A stretch of 64,000 bases of DNA, taken from positions 276,632,413 through 276,696,412 of the forward strand of contig CM038215.1 of NCBI GenBank assembly GCA_021442155.1, in the 5' to 3' direction. Positions 36,361-47,975 of the stretch are shown here, in pieces. The first letter of the stretch is position 1. Each line of letters starts with the position of its first letter. The notes under the pieces are model-generated. The model was given only the letters and a program-made list of their open reading frames with translations. It was not told where the DNA came from and did no database searches. The translations under genes were made by a program, and so were the position numbers. Origin of the DNA: Cymbidium sinense. Its lineage: Eukaryota; Streptophyta; Magnoliopsida; Asparagales; Orchidaceae.

Positions 36361-39300
36361 AAAACCCTATATAGGAGGAATTTTATTGCCACAAAAGGAG
36401 GGTTACATGATCCTTAAAAGCGACAAACTCCACAACTACTGCTCAAAGAGCTACAATGAGCCTAGAGAGTAAATCCCCTATCTAAGTACAACAAAAAGCA
36501 AAATAAAAGAGTAAAGGAAAGCAAAAGATACAAATTGATTAACATAGATAAGCCAATGGATATATTAGGGCCAAAGCTCTTCAGGATGAGAGAATGCATG
36601 ACACTAGGGAGCAAACCTGCAAGAGAACAAGAGAAGTGCACCTATAAAATTGTAAAAAGATAGAAATTAGAGCAGTTAAAGTTAAATTAATACAGACAAA
36701 ATGAAAATTGAAAGCAGCATAAACTGAGAAAGATTATAAAGTAGTGATAGAGAAGGCTGTGCTCGCCACATCAAATTGGAGATGCAAATATGAGCATCCA
36801 AACTTAAGGGTTACAACACAAGAGCTACTACCAAACCAAAAAAGGAGTGAAATCATCACCATCATAGCCAACAAACTGTGGGAAGATAGAAAACCATTTG
36901 TTGAAAGTCTTTTGAGCCTTAGTATCTGCAAAACCTAAGCAAAATAGAAAAAGGATACAACAAAGAACATAATGGGTAAGGGGATCCCATGCAGAATAAA
37001 TATCATCAATATAGTCACCATGGCATGACAAACCATACACATATGAAAATGAAATTGGGATCCACCTTATTTTAACAGAGCAAGGGTTTAATTAGACGAT
37101 GAAAACCCACCACAGAAAATAGCAAAGGGTTAGGTAGGAAAGAAGCAATACACAACTAGTTGAAAAGCTTGTTGAAATAACAAGGCAAATAAACAAGCAT
37201 GTAAATAACTAACCCAAATATGGACATATATATGAAGTTAATAACCAGCAAGTGTATAGCAAAACAACATAACCCAAACTCAAATTACAACAGGAAATGC
37301 AGAAGTTTAACAGAGATAAGTTGGGAATGCAACAGCAGATTTGGTGGACCAGAAGGCATAGGTAATAAGCTGCTCCCCACCACAAATAGCTCCAAATTAA
37401 GAAAATCAGAGAGACAACCCCTGAAGTAGCTTGTTGGGCATAAAACTTGATAATCCAGTTTAGCTAACAACCAAAATAGCAAAAAATAGCAAGCTGGCCA
37501 AAAAAACCACCCATTTAGAATAAATAGTGCATAAGGTATCATCCAAGTAGGCAATAACATAAGCACAGTGATCTGCACCAGGTGATCAACTGCAGCCCGA
37601 TTGTAAACATCAAAAACAATCATAAAAGCAACAGTCAACAAATAGCCTATAACCACAAAGGTAGCTTGCTGGACAAAGGACCCGAAAATCCAACAACCAA
37701 TAATTAAAACAGCAATACAATGATTGCACCCACCATAAGATAAGCAAGTGAAAAATAGAGATACAAAATAGAAACAAAAGGGGTTCAAAAGAGAGCCATC
37801 ATTGAAATCCTTCAAAATAAAGAAGAGCAGGCTTGCAGCTAAACCAACATCTTCAGTAAAAACAGACTGGAAAGAAATCATTAAGTAAGTCCAATCCTAC
37901 AAAGAGATAATAATAACAACAAGGGTATTGCAGTTTCTCTCCTTACAGGTTGGGAAGGTGAGGATAGCAAAAGCAAAAGAAATAAAAGCACCTCCGACAT
38001 GATAGATAACGATAAACTTGTCGCATAAATAATCCGATCACCAACAACCAAGAGAAAAATAACAAAGAAGCGGCCATAAAACCACCCATTAATAGACAAG
38101 CATAAGTTAATTTCCATAATAATAGCATAATCACAGTGATCTGGACGAGACTAATTGAACCAAAATGAAAAAAATAGCAGTGATTTAGATAGACCACAAA
38201 CATGTGGTGATCAGCTGCAGCCCGGATGGAAATAGCAAAATCAAGCAAAAAAAAAGCCAACAAACAGCCAACAACCTTAGAGGAAGCCTGCTGGACATAA
38301 GATCCAAATTTCCAATAGCCAACAATTAAAACAGCAATACAAATATTGCACCCACCGTAAGATAAGATAATAAAAAATAATGGTACAACATAGACACAAA
38401 AGGGGTTCAAAAGGGAGCCATCATTGAAATCCTTCAAGACAAGGAGAAGTTTTACTAAACTACCATCCTCAAAAAAGTAGAATGGAAAGAAATCATTAAG
38501 TAAGTCCAATTGCAAAGAGACAATAATAATATAATTTCTCTTACATGTTGGTAAGGTGAGGTTAGCAAAAGCAATCAAAACAACCCCAAAACCTTGGACA
38601 TAAGACCCAAAAATCCAACAACCAACAATTAAAACATCAAAACATTTATTGCACCCACCATAAGATAAACCAATAAAAAATAGTGGAACAGCATAGAGTC
38701 AAAAGTGGTTCAAAGGAATGCCATCTTTGAAATCCTTCAAGACACACAAAAGCAGAACAATAGCTAAGCCCACAACATCAGTAAAGGTAGGCTAGAAGGA
38801 AATCAAGAAGTAATTCCAATCCTGCAAAGAAGAAGTTACAGTAGTAAGGGTATTACAGTTTCTCTCCTTACAGGTTGTGGAGGTGAGATTAGGGAGCATA
38901 AGAGGGACCACATCCATAATAAAGGGAGAAAAAATAGATAAATTAAGGCCTATCATGAAGCTATACAAAAATATAACAATTAAACATTGATACAACAAAG
39001 TCATGTGCCCCAGAATAGATTTCCAGAAAAAAGAAAAGAGACAGAACACAACCTTAACCATATAATGGAAAATAGATACATTAGGACCCATTAACAAAAT
39101 ATTGATGGCAAGAAGTCTGTCCCTGTTGATCAGAAAGTAAAGTAGAAAGTAAAGAATAAGGTAATACATATCCCTCCAGCAGACAGGAATCACCTTACCA
39201 TTAACAGTGGAAATCACAGAAGCAGTAAGACCCCAAAAAAGGTTAGGGCAATTAATCCAACAGCAGATGCCACAGAGATCAACAATTAACCAAAAAGGGT

Positions 39301-40110
39301 TATCAAGAAGATGCAAAACAACCTCAGAGGAAGCCTGCTAGACATAAGATCCAAAATTCCAACAACCAACAAATAAAACAACAATACAATTATTGCACCC
39401 ACCATAGGAAAAGACAATAAAAAATAGTGATGCAACATAGACACAAAAGGGGTTCAAAAGGAAGCCATCATTGAAATCCTTCAAGACAAAGGAGAGCAGG
39501 CTTGCAGCTAAACTAACATCTTCAGTAAAAACAAACTGGAAGGAAATCATTAAGTCCAATCCTACAAAGAGACAATAATAATAATAATAATAAGGTTATT
39601 GCAGTTTCTCTCCTTACAGGTTGGGAAGGTGAGGTTAGAGGAAGCAATCAGAAAACCAACCCCAAAAGCAGCCTGTAGGAAATAAGACCCAAAAGCCAGT
39701 AGCCAACAATTAAAACAACAAAACATATATTGCACCCACCATAGAAAAATCCAATAAAAAGTAGTGGAATAACATAGAGTCGAGAATGGTTCAAAGGAAA
39801 GCCATCATTGAAATCCATCAAGACACATAAAAGTAGGCCAACAGCTAATCCCACAGCATCAGTAAAAATAGGTTGGATGGAAATCAAGAAGTAATTCCAA
39901 TCCTGACCATTAATAGTGGAAACAACAGAAGCAGTAAGACCCCAAATAAGGTTAGGGTAATTAAACCAATAGCAGATGCCACAAAGATCAGCAAATAACT
40001 AGAAAGTGGTATCAGGAAGATGCATCAGAAAAATCCAGAGAAATAACAACACAAAATAGAAGTTGATCATGCAATTAAATTGGTAATATAATAGGCCAAT
40101 CCAATAGGAT
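36361..40110 (-). repeat. LINE 1 long 3' region with repeated hydrophobic frames
   Basis: Downstream of RNase H lie about five degenerate units, marked by a gaaatccttcaagacaaag-type phrase near 37794, 38415, 38721, 39461 and 39798. On the minus strand the units carry long open frames: 198 codons at 37285-37881, 211 at 37943-38578 and 174 at 38792-39316. They are rich in Leu, Phe, Val, Cys and Tyr, with recurring motifs LKDFNDGSLLNPFC, LSYGGCN and TCKERNCN. The frames look like hydrophobic or membrane-type sequence. Whether they were ever translated is unknown; a low-constraint T-rich 3' UTR would look similar. Confidence 0.6.
36382..36387 (-). promoter_or_regulatory. LINE 1 polyadenylation signal AATAAA
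   Basis: gcaataaaattcc on the minus strand lies about 25 bases before the A tract, in a 3' end that is also present at LINE 2. Confidence 0.6.
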
Positions 40111-40113
40111 GGA

Positions 40114-40610
40114 TTAATTTCTGAGGTAAGGGAGTCTAGTATTGTCCAAATTAACCAAACCACGCAAATATTTAGGAAGTGTAAGATGATCAAAGAATTT
40201 TATGCCATCTAATCTAGCACCCAAATTGGCAAGGTAATCAGCACATGCATTACCCTCATGCCATACATGAGTTATTTCAAAATAGAGTTGAGAATGGAGA
40301 CCTCTAGCCTGCTTGAGAAGATAGTACAATTATGTATTTGCCCATTTTGGTGGAAGTCAAAAGATCAATCAGCAACAGGGCATCCACCTCAATCTAAATA
40401 TTGAGCCAACTTCTTTGAAGGCAAATCTCAATTGCTTTGTAAACAGCCATTAGCTCAGCAAAAGGAACAGAGCAAGTATTAAGAGGGTAAGTAAAAGCAC
40501 ATAGGAATTTACCATTAAGGTTTCTAAAAATGCCACCCTAGCCAGAAGCATTTTAAGAGATAGAGCTACCAGCGTTAATTTTCATAGTATTAGCATGAGG
40601 TTTTACCCAA
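40114..40610 (-). pseudogene. LINE 1 RNase H
   Basis: Minus strand from about 40600: INAGSSIS (position of the DGSS block, with the Asp missing), GGIFRNLNGKFLCAFTYPLN, FAELMAVYKAIEICL, a VDALLLIDLL-like block where VDS would be expected, then FEITHVWHEGNACADYLANL. It ends with LTLPKYLRGLVNLDNTRLPY, the conserved end of plant LINE polyproteins. Stops (for example in NI-stop-IEV) and one frame change break it. It lies directly downstream of the zf-RVT-like region, as in plant L1 elements with a terminal RNase H. Confidence 0.75.
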
Positions 40611-41520
40611 TAAACAATCTTGTCACTTTACAGTTGGGTGGATCTGGCATGTTAAAACCTAGTTTATTTGCCATAAATTTAAAGTCTTTGAATTAATTGT
40701 AGTTAATTAAATTGGAATTAAAAAAGTCATAGATTTTAATTTTAATTCTAGCAATTATCCACATCTAGTTCATAGGAATCCCACGATGTTTTGCATCATT
40801 TATTCATCCATATGAACCAAATAAGAGTGATAGTAGTTATGACTTTAATGTGGCCTTTAATAGTGTTTTCAAAATAATCTTCAAGAAGTTGGTATAGAGT
40901 TAAGGAGCCATTGAATTTGACAATATTAAAGAGATCATCATACCAAATCCAAAGTTTGGAAGCAATGGCTTCGTTAACAAATACATGATTCACATTCTCA
41001 ATGTGAAAGTAGCAATAGAATTTTGAAGGTAAGTAAAAACTTTTACCCCACATCAAGGAGTCAACAGGGATGATGTTTTTCAAAATACGCCAAGTTAGAA
41101 CAGAATAAGAAATAGCAATAGTGTTATTCCAAAGTTTGAAAAACACATTGGAGAAATCATGAGCTTCTTTAATATGAATCCAAACATTGTTAAGGTTGAA
41201 ATCACTATTTTGAGAAAGCTTAAAAAGTATCTGATCATGATTGCTAGGAGTTATAGGAATAGTAGTAAGCTTATTTAAAAGAGAGAAAGGAATATAGTCA
41301 ATAAGCTTATTATTGTTCCACATATTATTCTACCAGAAAGAGTTCACTTTAATAGCAGCAGTGGAGTGGGTAGAAAGTAAATCATCAACGGACCCACCTC
41401 AAATCAAGTTATCTTGCCAAAAGAAAGAAGTTCCAGAGTTAATCCCCCAAGATATTAATGATTCGGCTTCCCATTTGATGGAACAAAGTCTTTTCCAAAC
41501 AGGAGAGTCTCCCGCTTTAT
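40611..41520 (-). pseudogene. LINE 1 zf-RVT-like region
   Basis: Minus strand region between RT and RNase H. Visible: CPYKAGDSPVWKRLCSIKWE near 41500, FFWQDN, then MWNNNKLIDYIPFSLLNKL, VWIHIKEAHDFSNVFFKLWN, LTWRILKNIIPVDSLMWGK and NHVFVNEAIASKLWIWYDDL (40796-41323). The WR...P.D.L..G spacing and the FxNC...lW-like block are typical of the zinc-binding region in plant LINEs, although Cys residues are lost here. One long frame of 175 codons survives. Confidence 0.7.
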
Positions 41521-42830
41521 AGGGGCAAATGAGAGGGTGTTTACCCTGGGAGTATTTGGCAGTCAAGAAATTAGCCCAAAGACTATTATTGCTCCTAAAA
41601 TTCCACCAAAGTTTATAGGAGAAAGCAATGATAGCTTCTTTGATTGGCTTACATCCATGACCACCTTCAGCAAGAGTGCCACAGCTTTTATACTAAGAGG
41701 TCCAGTGCATTCTTTCAGAAGAGTTGTTAGAACCCCAGAAGAATTTGTTAAGGAGGCGCTCAATTCTGTTAATGGTAGAATTGGTCGGCACAATGGTTTG
41801 AATGAGATATAAAGGCATGGAGTTAAGGGTGCTATTAATCAAAGTGAGCCTACCACCAAATGAGAGTAAAGGGAATTCCCAAACAGAAATTTTATTAGAG
41901 ATTTTTTAGATTAGCTCATCAAAGAGATGTGATCTTTTCTGACCTTTAAAAAGTGGAGCACCAAGATATTTAATAAGAAGTTGTTGTTGCTGAAAATTAG
42001 TAATTTTCAAAATTTGGTTGATCCTATTACTTGGGATTTTAGAGGATGGAATGAAACAACTTTTACCTTCGTTAAGAAAGAGACCACTTTCGTTACCTAA
42101 TTCATTTAAAAGATTCTTAATGTGATGAATGATGAATTATGAAGTCATGCGATTATGAAGTCATAAAAAAATGAGTTCAAGATAATCTTTATTCAAAAAA
42201 GATCATTGTCTCAAATCATGCATCGAGAGGGAAAAACCTAGGGACTCACCATTCATGATAATGGAAAACCAAACATTGGTAATACAAATTTTAATGAGGT
42301 GGATAAAATAGTCAAAAAAACCAAAAAAATGAAGAATTTGGAAGAGGAAATTCCAAGAGAGGTTGTCAAAAGCTTTAGAGATGTCCAATTTGAAAAGGAT
42401 GTTACCACCTTTGGTAGAAGCATCAATGTCATGAATCAGCTCTTGAGCTAGAAGAATGTTGTCAGATATTGCTCTACCTTTAATAAAGCCAGTTTGGTTG
42501 GGGAAAATAATTTTAGGCAGCAGCGGACTAATTCTATTGGCAATTAATTTAGCAATGAGTTTATGAAAGAAGGTGCAAAGGCTGATAGGTCTGAAATCTC
42601 CCCAAGAATCAGGATTATTAATTTTGGGAATGAGAACAATGGAAAAATATCTAGGTAAAGGATTTCCATCAAAAAAATCAATGACAACATCAACAAGGTC
42701 AGACTTAATAATAGGCCAACAATGCTGATAAAATTGAGTCAAGTAGCCTTGAGCCCGAGAATCGATGTTCATCGTTGAGAATACTACTAATCTCGCTTCG
42801 TAGGATAAACTAAGCAAGTGGTTGTCATCA
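41521..42830 (-). pseudogene. LINE 1 reverse transcriptase, catalytic block missing
   Basis: L1-type RT. N-terminal blocks are well kept at 42203-42817: IPKINNPDSWGDFRPISLCT, ANRISPLLPKIIFPNQTGFI, KGRAISDNILLAQELIHD and LFKLDISKAFDNLSWNFL. After MHDLRQ the expected GDPLSP...FADD part is not seen. The sequence passes, near 42100-42200, to HIKNLLNELGNESGLFLNEG and KSCFIPSSKI, which lie after FADD in related elements. So the catalytic Asp pair has been deleted or scrambled. Later blocks (YLGAPLFKGQKRSHLFDEL, WEFPLLSFGGRLTLINSTL) are kept. The enzyme is dead. Confidence 0.8.
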
Positions 42831-43238
42831 TTAGTAATCGATGAGGGAATCGTGTGAGCTGGAGAGAGCTTCTAAGGAAGGGTTGTTGTTTAATAAGTGT
42901 TTAAAATGATGTATGACAGAATCTTTAATATCATTATTATCAATGAGCCAGCTGCCATTATTATTTTTAATTTTTTTAATAGAGTTTAAGGCTTTCTTTT
43001 TCTTGAAAAGAGCATGGAAGTACCTGGTATTTCTATCACCATCAGCAATATGTTTGCTAGCAGCCTTTTGCTGCCAGTAGGTTTCCTCCATATTCTAATT
43101 ATTAACTATGTTATCTTTAGCTTCATTCAACTCCTCAAGTTTAGTAGAATCAGTCAAAATAGCTTCTTCAAGAGAATAAACTAATTGTTCCATATTCTTG
43201 AGATTGGCAAAGAGATTTTTAAAATGATGCTTGTTCCA
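42831..43238 (-). pseudogene. LINE 1 endonuclease-RT linker
   Basis: Minus strand: MEETYWQQKAASKHIADGDR, NTRYFHALFKKKKALNSIKK and DSVIHHFKHLLNN. This corresponds to the conserved EE.YW(Q)Q..R..W...GDRNT.FFH segment between endonuclease and RT in plant LINEs. The upstream part (43091-43238) has a stop and shows the LVYSLEEAILTDSTKLEELN-like linker. Confidence 0.75.
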
Positions 43239-43940
43239 CTAATTTAGGATTTGTTTAAGCCTTTTAAGCTTAAGCCAAAGGAGAATCATGCCCTTAACAG
43301 AATTATCCTGATGAAGAGGAGTCATCCAGTTAATGGATACAATATTGATGAAATTAATGTGTTGGATCCACATATTTTGGAATCTAAAAGAAGTTGGGGA
43401 GGATAATCTACTGGAGGGATTTTGGACAGAAATCAAAAGTGGAGCATGATCAGACAAAATTTTCCTCAAATGTTCAATAGAAGTAAGAGGCCATTGATTG
43501 ATCCAAAGAAAATTAAAAAGTGTCCTATCAAGCCGTTGCCAGAGTCTAGAGTTATGCCACATATTGTCGGAGCCCGAAAAGCCAATATCAATTAGATTGC
43601 AATCAAAAATCATATTAACAAAATCTTCCATGGAATGAATGTTAGGAGAGAAACCTCCCCTTCTTTTCGAGGAAGAGAGAATAGTGTTGAAGTCACCCCC
43701 GACCAACCATGGTTTATTGACCGAGGAGGCAAAGGTTTTTAAGTTATCCCAAAGGATGTTCCTACCAGCTCTATTACAAGAAGCATAAATAAAAAAACCA
43801 AGAGAAAAAAAATCACCCAATGAGATGTGTACATTAACCAATTATTGAAGATCATCAAGGATAGAGATGTTGACTAAATTATTCCAAAAACACCAAATTT
43901 TATTGCTAATATTATAAAAGAAATTTTGAAAGCCAAGCAT
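43239..43940 (-). pseudogene. LINE 1 APE-type endonuclease, N-terminally truncated
   Basis: Minus strand from 43940: KMLGFQNFFYNISNKIWCFW, an in-frame TAA near 43842, then VNVHISLGDFFSLGFFIYAS, PWLVGGDFNTILSSSKRRGG, RLWQRLDRTLFNFLWINQWP and ILSDHAPLLISVQNPSS. The GGDFN, RLDR and SDH motifs of the exonuclease-endonuclease-phosphatase fold are present. The N-terminal motifs (WNVRG and the catalytic Glu region) are missing because the element is truncated at the telomere-like array. A 200-codon frame remains open. Confidence 0.8.
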
Positions 43941-44427
43941 TTTAGGGTTAAGGGTTAAGGGTTAAGGGTTTAGGGTTTAAGGTTTTAGGGTTTAGGGTTT
44001 TAGGGTTTAGGATTTAGGGATAGGGTTTAGGGTTTAAGGTTTACTATTTAAGATTTGGGATTTAGGGTTTAGGGTTTAGGGTTTAGGGTTAGCTTAAGGC
44101 TTAGGGTTTAGTGTTTATGGTTTAGGCTTTAGGTTTTAGGATATTTAGGGTTTAGGGTTTAGGGTTCAGGGTTAATTTAGGGTTTAGGATTTTACAGTTT
44201 AAGGTTTAGGATTTAGGGTGTAGGGTTAGGGTTAAGGTTTAGGGTTTAGGGTTAGCTTAGTGTTTAGGGTTTAGGGTTTAGGGTTTAGTGTTTAGGCTTT
44301 AGGCTTTAGGGTTTAGGGTTTAGGATTTTAAGTTTAGGGTTAGTTTAGGGTTTAGGGTTTAGGGTTAGTTTAATGGTTAGGGTTTAGGGTTTTTTAGGGT
44401 TTAGGGTTTAGGGTTTAGGGTTTAGGG
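43941..44427 (+). repeat. Short, near-canonical TTTAGGG array
   Basis: Begins with gggttaagggttaaggg and continues as TTTAGGG with many canonical runs, with tagggttagcttaggg variants. It is much purer than the arrays after the Ty3 copies. It is bounded sharply by LINE 1 on the left (43940) and by Ty3 copy 3 on the right (44428), which is truncated at that point. Confidence 0.9.
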
Positions 44428-47400
44428 TCAACCCATTAAATAAACCCACAAAATTTGGGATTAATTGCTCAAGTAATTCAGGTATAATTAAGCTAATTAA
44501 TTTTGCAAATAAACTTTAATTACTAGTCAAAATTAGTTAAGATCATTTTTAATTAATTCTCCTTTGAAATACCATTAAAATGAGTATTTATTTTCATTTT
44601 TTTATTTATCTATGATGTTCTATGATTTTTAGAAGTTTCAACCATCAAAAATGATTAATTAAGCCTAATCCTGTTGGTGCCATGTGGCACCTCGGGATTG
44701 ACTATATAAACTTATCTAACTCAGCAATTACATGGCAGCGGCGAACGCACTTTCTAGTTTGTCATCCGATCTAAGATCGGATGGCAATGATTAATCCCAT
44801 AGATTAATAGGATTAAATCAGATCGATCTAGCGGATCTAATCACGACCGTCTATTCTGATCATGTGGAACGGATAATGCATGATCTAATGTCATGTGAGT
44901 GAGGGAGAGAGGAGTCTGTCCACCATTACTCACTTGATCTAAGTTTACACAAGCTCGGATCAACAATAAAAGGATCCCACATTTTCATGACATCGATCGG
45001 AGGGGTTCCAATGGTCAAGATCACACGAGATGAAAGTTTTCTTTAAAAAGCTCCAACCCATTTTTTGCCTAAGGATGGATTTTGGAAGCATAGCTCGAAA
45101 GGCCTGTTGTGTAGCAATTGGATCAATTCCTCAAAGTTTGCTCGAAAGGCCATGAACTGATGATTTGGAGCTCAACTTTGATCAAAGTCCCCCTCCGATG
45201 CTCAAGAACCTTGGGAGATGATTCATTCTTGCACAACGAGGCGTAGGAAGGTGCATTCAAAGTTAATTTGAGTTTGATGGAGAAATGGAGAAGTTAGGTC
45301 AAAAATGGGAGCGTCCTATTTTGAAATGGATGGGAATGAAATTTTTTGATCGAGGAACGAGCATGGGGGCTTAGGGAATGGGTCCCGCAGCTCACCTTGG
45401 GTAGCTAGGATTCTGAGGAATTATTTGTGTGCATGATTGAGTGGAAACGAGGGGTTGTATACCCCCTTCATCTTGATCAGACGGTGGGATTAGGTTTGGC
45501 TTCTAGTGGCCATCCAGCCATCTTAGGGTGTCGTAGGTGGCAGGGAGGAGGTGAGTTGGCTCAGCTTGGTTGGTTGAAGGTGTTGAGGTGGCTGCCAAAG
45601 AGGAATCATGGGTGTCATATGGGTTTGAAATGCTCCAATAGGTAGGGCTAGGTGATTTCACCTCTTATGGGTCATGGCCAACCCAACCACCCTTTGGGTC
45701 AGGTTGGACAATGTCCTATGTGTCTAGGTGGACCATTGGAAGAGTATCAAGTGGCCAAGGAATAAAAATGACCACTTACATGGGTGATTTGTCTCATGTG
45801 ATGCCCTTGACCCAAGAGTAGAAGGATCATTTGGTATTGGATTTGATTTGGGTTGATTTGAAATGAGCCAAAAGTGGGTTAGCCCAAATTTCAAGTCAAT
45901 TGGAGTTGATTTGGTTAGGTTTTCCTCAAATTGACTCATTTAGGTCATATTGGGTTAGGTTGGTCAAGTTGACAAATTAGTCAAATTGGGTCAAACCAAG
46001 GGTTGGGCAAAGTTCATATGATTATTTGTGATGTATTAGTTCAATTGTTTTGGTTTAGCTTGGCTTAGATTTGATTTTAGCTCATCTGAATTCATTTTGG
46101 TCAAATGGGTTAAGTTGACCAATTTGATCAAATTGGCCAAATTAAGCTTTAGTTGATTGATTGAAGATGATTGTAGGCATTGGTTTCAATTAATTTGGAT
46201 TTGGTTTTGATTTTGGCCAACTTGAACCTTTAGGTCAATTTGGACTATGTAGGTCACTTGGGTTCAATTGGGTCCAATCATGGCTTTGGTCAAGTTCAAC
46301 AATCAATTTGGAATGAACTTTAGTCATTGGTTGCAATCAATTTGGTTTATATTTTGATTTGACCCAATTTGGTCTTTTAAGTCAATTTAGGTCAACTTGG
46401 GTCAAGATAGACAAATGGGTTTGGTTTGACTCAATTGAAGGTCAAGTCATATTCAAATATTAATTTTGATTTGGTATGAATCATTGGTTTCAAGGAATTT
46501 GGTTTAAAGTGCAATTTGGCTAGTTTGGGTTCATATGGGTTAAGGGGTTGACTTGGTCAAATGACCAAGTTGACTTGGTTTGACCCAATTTGTGATAATT
46601 AATCAACCTAGGGTGATCAACAATCATGATGGGAAGTTTTGATCGGCTTGGTTCAATCTAATTTGGGTAGGATTAGAACTTGGCTCAGATAGGTCAAATT
46701 GGCCACTTTGGGTCAAGTGGATCAATTGGGTTTAGTTGGGTTAATTTTTGGTTGAGTTTGAATTAGTTGAGTTTATATATGGATTTAGGATTGATATATA
46801 AATTCAATTATAATTAACTTGGGTTCAAATGGGTTTTAGTTCATTTGAACATTTCAAGTCAAAAGGGTTAAGTTAGGTTTGACTTGGGTTGATTTTGGTT
46901 TGGCTTGATGATTGTAGATTTAATTTATATTTGTGAATATGACTGTAGATATGATTGATTCATGAGAATCAATTGAATTTGGGTTTTGGAATGAAGGAAT
47001 TTGGCTAAGTCCATAGAGTTGGGTCATGTGGCTTTGGTTTGGATTTTGATTTGGTTTGATTTAGTTTTGATGATTTAAATATATATTTTTCATTTCAAAT
47101 TGTGAAGATTATTGAAAATATGATTGATTTGTGAGAAAATCAATTGAGTTTGACTTGATTTGGATTAAGATTTGGCTATGTCCATGAGATAGGAAGGATT
47201 TTGATATAATTTGATATAGTTTGATTTACTTTTGATCATTTGAATGTAGATTTGATTTATATTTAGGAAGATGATTAAAGATATAAACTGATTATGAGAA
47301 AATCAATTGGGTTTGGATTGATTTGGATTATGATTTAGCTAAGTCCATGGGATAGGTCATATGGCTTAGAAAGGGTTTCAAGTTTGGATTTGATCATGGG

Positions 47401-47670
47401 CTTGAATCATTTGGTTTTGAAAATTGGGTTTGGATTTGGATTTTAATTTGATGTTTGAATTGAACTTGAGATTTCATTTTAGAAGGTGAACATGGATTGG
47501 ACTTGGGTTGTAGGGTAGGTGAATTATCCTAATCCCTAATGCATAACCTAATCTTATGGTTAACCCTTCTAAGTCCTTAGGCATAGGTTAAGTGTTTACC
47601 TAATTATTAGAAGTGTCTTATGACTAGAGAAGTCTTATGTCTAGAAGACTAAGTCTAAGATGAGAAGATT
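44428..47670 (+). repeat. Non-coding interruption region of Ty3 copy 3 (partial)
   Basis: Equivalent to 19292-22610. The part with the three ~85-bp units is missing. The GC-richer part is at 44660-45720 and the TTGGTCAA-rich part at 45850-46890. The end is gagaagattgaatccacac just before the C-terminal half of protease. Nothing coding recognised. Confidence 0.6.
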
Positions 47671-47975
47671 GAATCCACACTCCATAAGTGAGGTCAACAG
47701 GCCTTAGGCTCTATAGTGTTGCCCTTATAGATAGATGATTGGAAGACTGAAGCCATGTTTCATTTTAAATACTCGAATATATCTTTCAATGCTTTGCTTG
47801 GGAGATCATGGATACATGAGAACAACATAGTTCCATTCCTTCTACATCAATGTATGAAGTTTGTGAGAGGTGGGATCATCTACTGTGTTAAAAGAGATCT
47901 CAAGCTATTTACAGTTCATGACATCAACATATATGAGGATGCGTCTTACTACCTCCCTCAAAATTAGCAAGTCTA
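47671..47975 (+). pseudogene. Ty3 protease, C-terminal half, copy 3
   Basis: Best preserved of the three: after an STGLRLYSVALID-type frame (a shifted ALGSIVLP), the frame at 47755 reads MFHFKYSNISFNALLGRSWI, HENNIVPFLLHQCMKFVRGG, then IIYCVKRDLKLFTVHDINIY and EDASYYLPQN. The LLGRxWIHEN block is the typical C-terminal protease signature of Tat elements. The N-terminal DTG half is not present in this copy. Confidence 0.65.

Larger units (their letters stand above)
36351..43940 (-). mobile_element. L1-type LINE 1, 5'-truncated, inserted in telomere-like array
   Basis: Non-LTR retrotransposon on the minus strand. From its 5' side (high coordinates) it carries a partial APE-type endonuclease, an endonuclease-RT linker, RT, a zf-RVT-like region and RNase H, followed by an unusually long (3.7 kb) 3' region and a poly(A) of about nine (T run 36351-36359). 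The 5' end is truncated: the first endonuclease motifs are missing and the element meets cattttaggg at 43940. Stops and deletions make it inactive. Both flanks are TTTAGGG-like, so target-site duplications cannot be resolved. Confidence 0.85.
15725..44427 (+). repeat. Higher-order composite repeat unit, second copy
   Basis: Ty3 copy 2, array with spacer, GRP type 1, array, GRP type 2, array, LINE 1, short array. The part from 19292 to 40190 recurs in the same order at 44428-64000. Offsets measured at shared landmarks are about 25.0-25.3 kb, dropping to 24.7 kb at the LINE 3' end because of array length differences. Confidence 0.75.

Noticed and set aside
36744..36938. 64-codon plus-strand frame beside LINE 1
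   Set aside because: Antisense to the LINE 3' region; the minus-strand reading is the one shared with LINE 2.
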